From: Paenibacillus senegalimassiliensis
GTDB lineage: Bacteria; Bacillota; Bacilli; Paenibacillales; Paenibacillaceae
Length of the DNA: 64,000 nucleotides
Direction of reading: 5' to 3'
Assembly: GCF_001486585.1 (NCBI RefSeq)
Contig: NZ_LN909046.1
Location: forward strand, 310,001-374,000
Shown here: positions 16,708 through 23,979 of the stretch, in pieces
Position numbering within the stretch: position 1 is the stretch's first letter
Layout of the letters: each line of letters starts with the position of its first letter
Notes under the pieces: model-generated
The model's input: only the letters and a program-made list of their open reading frames with translations
Database searches by the model: none
Told to the model about the DNA's origin: nothing
Program-made: the position numbers and the translations under genes

Positions 16708-17531
16708 TGAGCGGCAAAGTCATAAGAAAGTCACTGTTATTTGTCGTAAGCGCGCTGATGCTCGCTTTGTTCATTTTCCCGTTATTAATGATCTTCTTGA
16801 ATTCCTTGAAGCCACGCCTGGATATCGTTCGGGACCCGCTGAGTTTGCCCGAAACCCTGAGCTTCGGCAACTACAAGGAAGCCTTTGAAACTATGAACTT
16901 TCTGCATGCTTTATCTAATTCCGTCATTGTTACGGTACTATCGGTGGCACTCATTATTGTGTTTGCAGCGATGCTCGCTTATTTTCTGGTTCGCTGGAAA
17001 TGGAAGCTCAATAACTATATCCTGATGGTGCTCGTATCCTCAATGATTATTCCGTTTCAGGCGGTTATGATTCCGTTTGTTTCGATTTATGGGGATTTGA
17101 ACATGCTGAACAGCAAGTGGTGGCTGGCCTACTTCTACTTGGGATTTGGACTGGCCATGGCGACCTTTATGTTCCACGGTTTTGTCAAAGGCGTGCCTAA
17201 AGAATTGGAAGAGGCTGCTTTGATCGACGGAGCGGGTAAATTACGCGTGTTTGCCCAAGTTGTCTTCCCTATTCTTAAGCCCATCTCAACCACGTTGGCT
17301 ATTCTGGATGTCTTGTGGATCTGGAACGACTTCCTGTTACCGTCCCTGGTCCTGATTGGGGAGAACGACAGAACCTTGCCGTTGTCCACCTTCTACTTCT
17401 TCGGGAAATACACATCCGACTACGGAGTAGCTATGGCGGCGCTAGTATTGTCCATGATTCCGGTTATTTTCTTCTATTTATTTATGCAAAAACAAATTAT
17501 TCGCGGTGTCGTTGAAGGAGCAGTTAAATAA
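16707..17531 (+). CDS. Sugar ABC transporter permease (MalG-like)
   Basis: Second membrane subunit of the CUT1 importer, 274 residues with six hydrophobic segments. The EAA loop reads VPKELEEAALIDGAGKLRVFAQVVFP, and the C-terminus ends with KQIIRGVVEGAVK, a normal MalG ending. The ATG at 16707 is preferred to a GTG three bases earlier because GGAGGTGG lies seven bases before it. The stop overlaps the next ATG by one base (TAATG), linking uptake directly to the GH32 enzyme. Confidence 0.92.
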   Translation: MSGKVIRKSLLFVVSALMLALFIFPLLMIFLNSLKPRLDIVRDPLSLPETLSFGNYKEAFETMNFLHALSNSVIVTVLSVALIIVFAAMLAYFLVRWKWKLNNYILMVLVSSMIIPFQAVMIPFVSIYGDLNMLNSKWWLAYFYLGFGLAMATFMFHGFVKGVPKELEEAALIDGAGKLRVFAQVVFPILKPISTTLAILDVLWIWNDFLLPSLVLIGENDRTLPLSTFYFFGKYTSDYGVAMAALVLSMIPVIFFYLFMQKQIIRGVVEGAVK

Positions 17532-19030
17532 TGTCATATGAACCAACGAATTATTTGGACAATTCCATCATGAAGGCGGAAGAGTATCTGGAGCGGGTTA
17601 AGCCCGTGGCCGATGAGAGCCGGTGGAAGCCCAATTATCATGTTTCCGCGCCGGCCAATTGGCTGAGCGATCCGAACGGATTCAGCGCTTATAAGGGAGA
17701 CTATCATTTATTTTATCAGCATCATCCTTACGCTTCTAAATGGGGAAATATGTTCTGGGGTCATATGAAGAGTAGTGATCTGGTACGCTGGGAGCATCTG
17801 CCCGTGGCCTTGGCGCCAGACCAAGAGTACGACAAGGACGGTTGTTTCTCCGGGAGTGCCATCGAGAAGGATGGCAAGCTGTACTTGCTGTATACCGGCA
17901 ATGTATGGACCGGTTCAGACTGGACGCGCGAGCTGCTCCAAGTACAGTGCGCAGCAGTCAGCGAAGACGGCATCACCTTCACCAAGCTGGAGCAAAATCC
18001 ATTGATCGAATCGGCGCCGAAGGGCAATATTCATCCTTATCATTTCCGCGACCCCAAGGTATGGCAGCAAGGTGATCACTACTATATGGTGCTCGGTTCC
18101 CGAAGCCAGGATGATCGCGGACAGGCCTTATTATATAAATCAGTCGATCTGCTGGATTGGGAATTTGTTAACGTCTTGGCACAAGGTGATGAGCGTCTGG
18201 GGTTCATGTGGGAATGTCCCGATTTGTTCGAGCTTAACCATCATCATATGCTTATTATTTCACCAGAAGGCATGCAGCCGGAAGGCGATTTGTATCATAA
18301 CAAAAGCCAATCGGGTTACCTGATTGGATATTTTGATGAAATGCAGGGTTCCTTCAAGCATCATGATTTTCATTTGCTGGATTACGGTTTTAACTTTTAC
18401 GCACCGCAGACGGTGCTGGACAGCCAAGGAAGACGAGTCATGATCGGCTGGATGTCCTTATGGGACGGAGATAAGCCGGAGGATGCCCATGGGTGGGCAG
18501 GGGCAATGACGATGCCGCGTATGCTAACGCTTAAGGGTGAGCAGTTGTATAGCATGCCTTTACCCGAAATGGAGAGCTTGCGCAAGGAGCATGTCAGTCA
18601 TGCCAGCATACCTTTGGATCAACAATTTGCACTTGATGGTGTCCGGGGGAATAGTGCCGAGTTGGAACTGGCTATTCAAGCGGAAGCCAATTCGGTGTTT
18701 GGGGTGAAGATCGGTTGTAGCCCGGATGGTGTGGAGGAGACCGTATTAACCTTTAACGGACCGGAAGGCAAATTGATCCTGGACCGCACTCGTTCTGGAC
18801 AAGGAGTGGGAGGAATGCGCAAAGCCCCGGTGCAATTGCAGGACGGCCGTTTGCTCTTGCGTATTTTTATTGACAACTCATGCATTGAAATCTTCATTAA
18901 TGATGGCGAGCAGGTAATGAGCGCTCGATTTTATCCGGGGGAAGACTCCGACGGAATTTTGTTCTTTGGCGACGGCTCAGCCGTACTGGAGAAGCTTAAT
19001 AAATGGGAAATGGACAGCTGCTGGCTGTAA
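17531..19030 (+). CDS. Glycoside hydrolase family 32: sucrose/fructan beta-fructosidase
   Basis: Releases terminal fructose from sucrose, sucrose-6-phosphate or short fructans. All three catalytic motifs are present in this 499-residue protein: WLSDPNG with nucleophile Asp47, FRDPKV with Asp174 as transition-state stabiliser, and WECPD with acid/base Glu228; a beta-sandwich C-terminal domain follows. No signal peptide is seen, so it acts in the cytoplasm. Since uptake is by an ABC transporter rather than a PTS, the substrate would arrive unphosphorylated, which favours sucrose or fructo-oligosaccharide hydrolysis over sucrose-6-phosphate hydrolysis. The gene overlaps the permease stop by one base and is followed by GH13 and GH3 genes. 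Confidence 0.93.
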   Translation: MSYEPTNYLDNSIMKAEEYLERVKPVADESRWKPNYHVSAPANWLSDPNGFSAYKGDYHLFYQHHPYASKWGNMFWGHMKSSDLVRWEHLPVALAPDQEYDKDGCFSGSAIEKDGKLYLLYTGNVWTGSDWTRELLQVQCAAVSEDGITFTKLEQNPLIESAPKGNIHPYHFRDPKVWQQGDHYYMVLGSRSQDDRGQALLYKSVDLLDWEFVNVLAQGDERLGFMWECPDLFELNHHHMLIISPEGMQPEGDLYHNKSQSGYLIGYFDEMQGSFKHHDFHLLDYGFNFYAPQTVLDSQGRRVMIGWMSLWDGDKPEDAHGWAGAMTMPRMLTLKGEQLYSMPLPEMESLRKEHVSHASIPLDQQFALDGVRGNSAELELAIQAEANSVFGVKIGCSPDGVEETVLTFNGPEGKLILDRTRSGQGVGGMRKAPVQLQDGRLLLRIFIDNSCIEIFINDGEQVMSARFYPGEDSDGILFFGDGSAVLEKLNKWEMDSCWL

Positions 19031-19090
19031 ATTATACATGGTATTATCTTTTGAATTTCATGATTTCATCGGGTACGGAGGGTACGAACA

Positions 19091-20782
19091 ATGAGAGAGC
19101 AAAAGCAGCAGTGGTGGAAGGAAAGCGTGGCGTACCAGATTTATCCACGCAGCTTTCAAGACTCCAACGGAGACGGAATCGGGGATTTGCGAGGGATTAT
19201 CCAGCGCCTCGATTATTTGCAGTATCTGGGGATTGATTTGTTGTGGCTAAGTCCGGTTTATGATTCCCCGAACGATGATAACGGGTATGATATCTCGGAT
19301 TATCACGGCATTCTGGCTGAGTACGGAACGATGGAAGACATGGACGAATTGCTGGAAGAAGCCGGGAAACGAGGTATTCGGCTGGTCATGGATTTGGTGG
19401 CTAACCATACGTCGGATGAGCATGCCTGGTTCATTGAGTCGCGTTCCTCCAAGGATAATCCCAAGAGAGACTGGTATATTTGGCGTCCGGCCAAGGACGG
19501 CAAGGAGCCAACCAACTGGGAATGCGCATTCGGGGGTTCTGCCTGGGAATGGGATGAGGCGAGTGGCGAGTATTACCTTCACTGCTTCTCGAAGAAGCAG
19601 CCGGACCTGAACTGGGAGAATGAAGAAGTACGGCGGGAAATCTACAATATGATTGACTGGTGGATGGATAAAGGCATCGCAGGCTTCCGCGTTGATGCCA
19701 TTACTTACATCAAGAAGGACCCTGCTTATCCTCAGCTTGAACTTGAAAATGGTCGCTCCTTTGCTCCAATCGAGAAGGCAAGCTTGAACCAGGAGGGCAT
19801 TCTGGATTTCTTACGGGAAATGAAGCAGGAGGCCCTGGAACCTCGCGGGGCAATTACAGTGGCTGAAGCACCCGGCGTACCGCTGGAGCAAATTCCGGAT
19901 TTCGTGGATGAAACGGACGGAGTATTTACGATGTTGTTCCAGTTCGGGCATGTGGATCTGGATATCAAACCTGGTGGTAAGGCAGAATTTATTGATTGGG
20001 ACATGAAGAAATTCAAGGATGCATTGTCGCTATGGCAGAAGGAATCCAATCGGCAAGGCTGGATGGGGTTGTTCCTGGAGAATCACGATCATGTACGTTC
20101 AGTATCGAAATTCGCGAGTGACGGCTCATATCGTGAGCCTGCGGCCAAAATGCTGGCAGCTTATTATTTCCTCATGCGCGGTACGCCGTTTATTTATCAA
20201 GGTCAGGAAATCGGTATGACCAATTGTCATTTCGAATCCATTCATGAGTATCGCGATATCGGCAGCATCAACCTGTTCCGCGAGGAAACGGCGAAGGGAC
20301 GTTCGGCCGATGAGATTATGGATTATCTCGGCCGACGCAGCCGCGATCAGGGACGGACTCCTATGCAGTGGAGTAACGAGGCAGAAGCAGGATTTACCAG
20401 CGGTGAGCCTTGGATTAAGGTAAACCCTAACTATCAACAAATTAACGTGGATGACAATATGAAGGATCAGGATTCTGTTCTCCAGTTCTACCGCCAGTTA
20501 ATTGCACTCAGACGGGAACATTCGGCTCTGGTCTACGGATTTTACGAGGACCTTTATGAAGAATCCAATGAAGTTGGAGCTTATCGCCGGATTTATGGAG
20601 ACGAGCAATTTGTTGTCATTTGTAACTTTACAGATCATGAAGTAGCACTGACCGAATTAGCTGAGCTTTCACTATTTGGAGAACTGCTTCTGTCCAATTA
20701 TGTGGAACATCAATCGGGTGTATTGCAGCCGTACGAGGCTTTGGTGTTCAAGTCAGCCGCCGGAACAGGAGGGAATCAATAA
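19091..20782 (+). CDS. Glycoside hydrolase family 13 alpha-glucosidase (oligo-1,6-glucosidase type)
   Basis: Cytoplasmic exo-acting alpha-glucosidase of 563 residues, the normal size for oligo-1,6-glucosidase, trehalose-6-phosphate hydrolase and sucrose isomerase relatives. Conserved regions are DLVANHTSDEHAWF, GFRVDAI with nucleophile Asp202, VAEAPG with acid/base Glu259 and ENHDHVR with Asp333. QPDLNWEN is the subfamily marker of the oligo-1,6-glucosidase group. In the Val/Thr position after the nucleophile it has Ala-Ile (RVDAI), which together with the context points to alpha-1,6 or sucrose-type bonds rather than maltose, but exact specificity needs assay. It starts 60 bases after the GH32 gene and ends two bases before the GH3 gene. 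Confidence 0.9.
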   Translation: MREQKQQWWKESVAYQIYPRSFQDSNGDGIGDLRGIIQRLDYLQYLGIDLLWLSPVYDSPNDDNGYDISDYHGILAEYGTMEDMDELLEEAGKRGIRLVMDLVANHTSDEHAWFIESRSSKDNPKRDWYIWRPAKDGKEPTNWECAFGGSAWEWDEASGEYYLHCFSKKQPDLNWENEEVRREIYNMIDWWMDKGIAGFRVDAITYIKKDPAYPQLELENGRSFAPIEKASLNQEGILDFLREMKQEALEPRGAITVAEAPGVPLEQIPDFVDETDGVFTMLFQFGHVDLDIKPGGKAEFIDWDMKKFKDALSLWQKESNRQGWMGLFLENHDHVRSVSKFASDGSYREPAAKMLAAYYFLMRGTPFIYQGQEIGMTNCHFESIHEYRDIGSINLFREETAKGRSADEIMDYLGRRSRDQGRTPMQWSNEAEAGFTSGEPWIKVNPNYQQINVDDNMKDQDSVLQFYRQLIALRREHSALVYGFYEDLYEESNEVGAYRRIYGDEQFVVICNFTDHEVALTELAELSLFGELLLSNYVEHQSGVLQPYEALVFKSAAGTGGNQ

Positions 20783-20784
20783 GC

Positions 20785-23052
20785 ATGGAACGATCGATCA
20801 AGGAAATCGTCGGGCAGTTGACTTTAGAGGAGAAGGCTAGCCTTTGCTCGGGTCAGGACTTCTGGCGGTTGAAGACGGTGGAGCGTCTGGGCGTTCCTTC
20901 CATTATGGTTGCGGATGGCCCCCACGGGCTGCGTAAGGAAGTAGAGAACGCGGATTATCTCATTGCGGGTCAAAGTATTCCGGCTACATGTTTTCCTTCC
21001 GCCGCTGGCTTGGCGTGCTCCTGGGACCGTTCATTAATTCGCGAGATGGGATCGGCGCTAGGTGCTGAATGTCAGGCTGCTGGGGTATCTGTGCTGCTAG
21101 GCCCAGGTGCCAACATCAAGCGCAGCCCTCTCTGCGGCAGAAACTTTGAATATTTCTCGGAAGACCCTTATCTATCCTCGGAGATGGCGGGCAGCCATAT
21201 TCAAGGTGTACAAAGCCAAGGCGTGGGCACCTCGCTTAAGCATTTTGCCTTGAACAATCAGGAATACCGTAAGATGACTGTGGACGCTATCGTGGATGAA
21301 CGGACGTTGCGGGAGATTTATCTTGCCAGCTTTGAAGGTGCTGTCAAAGAAGGCCAGCCGTGGACCGTGATGACAGCTTATAATCGGGTCAATGGTGAAT
21401 ACTGTGCTGAGAACAAGACCCTGCTTACCGATATTCTGCGGGATGAATGGGGTTTTGAAGGCGTAGTTGTATCCGATTGGGGTGCGATAAATGAACGGGT
21501 ACCTGGTCTGCGCGCTGGTCTTGACCTGGAGATGCCGTTCAGCCTTGGAGAAGGCGATGCCAGAATAGTCCAGGCTGTGCAAAATGGTGAACTGGATGAA
21601 GCCCTGCTAGACAGAGCTGTCACCGTATTATTGGAACTGGCCTTCAAGGGACATGAAGCCAAGCGGGAGCAGGCCTCCTTCGACGCGGAGGAGCATCATC
21701 GGCTGGCTAGAAGAGTGGCCCGCGAAAGCATGGTATTGCTTAAGAATGAGCAAGCCATTTTACCGCTCTCGAAGTCTGCAAATATTGCTATCATTGGTGG
21801 CTTCGCGCAGCAACCGAGATTTCAGGGTGGCGGCAGCTCACATATCGTACCTACCCAGCTGGATAATGCCTTCGAGGAGATCCGTCGTAAAGTGGCGAAT
21901 TCGGCACAACTGTCGTATGCGTCAGGGTATCGGACGGATGAGGACGAGGTGAATGCCGGGCTGATTGCTGAAGCCGTTGAAGCTGCAAAGCAAGCTGAGG
22001 TAGCCGTAATTTTCGCTGGCTTGCCGGACCGTTATGAGACGGAAGGGTATGATCGCAAGCATCTCCGTCTGCCAGAGAATCATATCCGTCTGATTGAGGA
22101 AGTGGCTCAGGTTCAACCTAACCTGGTGGTGATTCTTAGCAATGGTTCACCTGTAGAGATGCCCTGGATCGGCAAGACCCAGGCTGTGCTGGAAGCTTAC
22201 CTAGGTGGGCAAGCCTGTGGAGGGGCCTTGGCTGATCTGCTGTTCGGCGACGCTAACCCTTGCGGTAAGTTAGCCGAGACCTTCCCGGCTGCGCTGGAGC
22301 ATAACCCATCGTACCTGTTCTTCCCGGGAGAGCATGACCGGGCGGAGTACCGTGAGGGCGTATTTGTTGGGTACCGATACTATGACACCAAAGCCTTGGA
22401 GCCGTTATTCCCGTTCGGGCACGGCTTAAGCTATACCCGCTTTGAATACTCTGACCTATCCTTAAGTAGTACACATATTCAGGATTCCGACACCTTAACG
22501 GTGAGCGTGCGAGTAAGAAATACGGGGGAGCTTGCAGGTAAAGAAATCGTTCAATTGTACGTAGGAGATCGGGAAGCCTCTGTTGCCCGGCCGCTTCGCG
22601 AGCTAAAGGGCTTCGAGAAAATCGAGCTTCAGCCAGGGGAAGAGAAGACCGTCACCTTCGAATTAAGTAAAAGAGCGTTCGCCTTTTACGACGTCGAGTT
22701 AGGTGATTGGCATGCGGAGAGCGGCCTATTCGACATTATGATTGGGCGTTCATCTCGTGATATCGCCGCAACGTCAGAAGTCTTTGTGGAGAGTGGGACT
22801 CAGCGAAATCGTGTTTTCACTCGCAACTCAACCTTGGGGGATTTGCTGACTTGGGGAAATCCCGACTCGGCTACTTTGGAACTCATTGAGCAGTTCAAGG
22901 CTAATAGCGGTATATTCCCGGCTGACAAACCGGCGGATATCGCCGAGGCGGACTTGCACTTCCTGCCGCTACGGGCGCTGGTGTGGCTTAGCAAGAGGGG
23001 CCTTCGCGAGCGTGATATGGAGACCCTGCTTGCTCGAATCAACCGTATTTAA
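20785..23052 (+). CDS. Glycoside hydrolase family 3 beta-glucosidase
   Basis: Hydrolyses beta-linked glucosides from the non-reducing end, in the cytoplasm since no signal peptide is present. In 755 residues it has the N-terminal barrel (MVADGPHGLRKE; SLKHFALNNQE), the nucleophile Asp231 in VVVSDWGA, the second alpha/beta domain (GGGSSHIVPT) and a C-terminal fibronectin III-like domain (LFPFGHGLSYTRFEYSDLSLS), then an extra helical tail of about 70 residues (LLTWGNPDSATLELIEQF onward) found in some beta-glucosidase/cellulase-linked GH3 enzymes. It is the last gene of the operon, followed by a strong terminator. A beta-glucosidase alongside a fructosidase and an alpha-glucosidase suggests the operon handles a mixed or glucosylated substrate. 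Confidence 0.92.
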   Translation: MERSIKEIVGQLTLEEKASLCSGQDFWRLKTVERLGVPSIMVADGPHGLRKEVENADYLIAGQSIPATCFPSAAGLACSWDRSLIREMGSALGAECQAAGVSVLLGPGANIKRSPLCGRNFEYFSEDPYLSSEMAGSHIQGVQSQGVGTSLKHFALNNQEYRKMTVDAIVDERTLREIYLASFEGAVKEGQPWTVMTAYNRVNGEYCAENKTLLTDILRDEWGFEGVVVSDWGAINERVPGLRAGLDLEMPFSLGEGDARIVQAVQNGELDEALLDRAVTVLLELAFKGHEAKREQASFDAEEHHRLARRVARESMVLLKNEQAILPLSKSANIAIIGGFAQQPRFQGGGSSHIVPTQLDNAFEEIRRKVANSAQLSYASGYRTDEDEVNAGLIAEAVEAAKQAEVAVIFAGLPDRYETEGYDRKHLRLPENHIRLIEEVAQVQPNLVVILSNGSPVEMPWIGKTQAVLEAYLGGQACGGALADLLFGDANPCGKLAETFPAALEHNPSYLFFPGEHDRAEYREGVFVGYRYYDTKALEPLFPFGHGLSYTRFEYSDLSLSSTHIQDSDTLTVSVRVRNTGELAGKEIVQLYVGDREASVARPLRELKGFEKIELQPGEEKTVTFELSKRAFAFYDVELGDWHAESGLFDIMIGRSSRDIAATSEVFVESGTQRNRVFTRNSTLGDLLTWGNPDSATLELIEQFKANSGIFPADKPADIAEADLHFLPLRALVWLSKRGLRERDMETLLARINRI

Positions 23053-23090
23053 ATAGAACATCCAGAGTAACAAAATAGAGAAGTGTTTTT

Positions 23091-23140
23091 AAAACCCAAG
23101 GAGCTAAAGCGACCTATTTCGCTTAGTTCCTTGGGTTTTT
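23091..23140 (+). terminator. Rho-independent terminator of the sugar operon
   Basis: AAACCCAAGGAGCTAAAGCG pairs with CGCTTAGTTCCTTGGGTTT around an 8-base loop, ending in a T-run. The stem of about 18 pairs is among the strongest in the window. Confidence 0.9.
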
Positions 23141-23193
23141 GCGTCCAGAACTATCTTGCGTTCAGAGCATGGACAAAAAATTGCATTTTCATC

Positions 23194-23222
23194 TTGATAA
23201 TCATTCTCAACTTTGATAAAAT
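23194..23222 (+). promoter_or_regulatory. Candidate Fur-controlled promoter reading antisense into the DUF1540 gene
   Basis: TTGATA (23194-23199), a 17-base spacer and TAAAAT (23217-23222) form a promoter. TGATAATCATTCTCA (23195-23209) laid over it differs from the Fur box TGATAATNATTATCA at one position and has the same right half as the box before the siderophore importer. No protein gene follows on this strand before leuS. Confidence 0.5.
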
Positions 23223-23254
23223 AAAAAGAGAAGGAACATGGGTTGTCCCTTCTC
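23218..23254 (-). terminator. Rho-independent terminator of the DUF1540 gene
   Basis: On the minus strand GAGAAGG and CCTTCTC pair and are followed by TTTTTATTTT. It starts 12 bases after the DUF1540 stop codon. Confidence 0.8.
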
Positions 23255-23265
23255 AGATGGATCGA

Positions 23266-23415
23266 TTATGCTTTATGCTCAAATGTTTTACAATCTGTTT
23301 CCTTAGAAGTTTTAGCTTCTGTATGAGAAACGATGTAGATGGAGGAAGCAGCGCATTTGTTACCGCTGTCCCAGAAACGACATGAATTCACTTCGCAGAG
23401 TACATCCTTTGCCAT
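23266..23415 (-). CDS. DUF1540 small cysteine-rich protein (49 aa)
   Basis: A 49-residue protein matching the DUF1540 pattern: MAKDVLCEVNSC near the N-terminus, GNKCAAS in the middle and ETDCKTF at the end. The four cysteines (residues 7, 12, 21 and 42) could bind a metal, but no function is established for the family, which is common in Bacilli and Clostridia and often linked to sporulation. The start at 23415 is fixed by GAGAGGAGG; a longer frame reaching 23535 is rejected because it lacks a ribosome site and its extra residues do not resemble the family. It has its own promoter and terminator. A possible antisense RNA covers it. Confidence 0.88.
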   Translation of the reverse strand: MAKDVLCEVNSCRFWDSGNKCAASSIYIVSHTEAKTSKETDCKTFEHKA

Positions 23416-23498
23416 GAGTGATAACCTCCTCTCCAGTAAAGTAAAACACATTGCAAAATAAAGTTCCTCGGACAAGGTGGTGCTTGTCCAGGAGTCTG

Positions 23499-23520
23499 CC
23501 TCGAATTGTCGAGGTTTTTT
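23499..23520 (+). terminator. Plus-strand terminator opposite the DUF1540 leader
   Basis: CCTCGA and TCGAGG pair around ATTG and are followed by TTTTTT. The U-run is on the plus strand only. The assigned plus-strand operon ends 360 bases upstream, so this terminator implies another plus-strand transcript. Confidence 0.6.
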
Positions 23521-23539
23521 GCGTTGTGTACACATCTTT

Positions 23540-23569
23540 ATAATAACAAAATTTAGACGGAATAATCAA
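23540..23569 (-). promoter_or_regulatory. Promoter of the DUF1540 gene
   Basis: On the minus strand TTGATT (23564-23569) is followed after 18 bases by TATTAT (23540-23545), giving a leader of about 118 bases that contains two hairpins. It is back to back with the leuS T-box promoter. Confidence 0.5.
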
Positions 23570-23608
23570 GAGCTTCAACTTTGATTACCGGATAAACCGG
23601 GTCTGCCG

Positions 23609-23638
23609 TTGACTTTATAGCGGCAAATTGGATATAAT
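23609..23638 (+). promoter_or_regulatory. Sigma-A promoter of the leuS T-box transcript
   Basis: TTGACT (23609-23614), an 18-base spacer and TATAAT (23633-23638). The start site would be near 23645, giving a leader of about 335 bases before leuS. Confidence 0.78.
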
Positions 23639-23644
23639 AACTGA

Positions 23645-23912
23645 TAGCCAAAATTGCATACATCACGATAACTTTGAAGAGGAACAGTAATTTTGATTTC
23701 ACCATCCAGAGAGCCGGCGTCAGGTGCAAGCCGGTTGGGAAATGAAAATGAACTCGCCTTGGAGTCATGATGCTCAAAAGCATCATCGTCTTGCCCGCGT
23801 TAAGGGTCAAAGTGAGCTAGGACAAAGTATGTCCGATGCTAACTAGGGTGGTACCACGGGAAACTTCCTCTCGTCCCTAGCGATGATACGCTATGGATCG
23901 GGAGGTTTTTTA
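23645..23912 (+). ncRNA. T-box riboswitch leader, leucine type
   Basis: The leader contains the T-box core AGGGTGGTACCACGGG (23845-23860), whose UGG bulge pairs with the free end of uncharged tRNA, and a terminator/antiterminator region ending in a T-run (23868-23912). In the long stem I, the sequence GAACTCGCC places CTC, a leucine codon, at 23753-23755 as the specifier. The downstream gene is leuS, which agrees. Uncharged tRNA-Leu binding would stabilise the antiterminator and allow leuS transcription. Confidence 0.95.
23868..23912 (+). terminator. T-box-controlled terminator
   Basis: CCTCTCGTCCCTAGCG pairs imperfectly with CGCTATGGATCGGGAGG, followed by TTTTTT. It competes with the antiterminator formed by the T-box core. 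Confidence 0.85.
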
Positions 23913-23979
23913 TTTATCTTAAGAGGACGATCCTGGATTTTGTATTAAAACTATGGTTAATCAAGGAGGATTTTGGAAT

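Larger units (their letters stand above)
23229..23520 (+). ncRNA. Candidate Fur-regulated antisense RNA opposite DUF1540
   Basis: Predicted from three signals: a promoter with an overlapping Fur box at 23194-23222, a plus-strand terminator at 23499-23520, and the absence of any other plus-strand unit that this terminator could serve, because the GH3 operon already ends at 23140. The RNA of about 290 bases would cover the entire DUF1540 gene (23266-23415) in antisense. Before the terminator it has a second strong hairpin, GGACAAG/CTTGTCC (23470-23489). A plus-strand frame from 23256 exists but mirrors the DUF1540 codons and lacks a ribosome site. The RNA is a hypothesis. Confidence 0.4.

Noticed and set aside
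23083..23385. A 100-codon plus-strand frame downstream of the GH3 gene
   Set aside because: It starts in the operon terminator and later mirrors the DUF1540 codons; no ribosome site.
23553..23810. An 85-codon minus-strand frame across the T-box region
   Set aside because: It covers the leader RNA whose structure explains the sequence; no ribosome site and no family resemblance.
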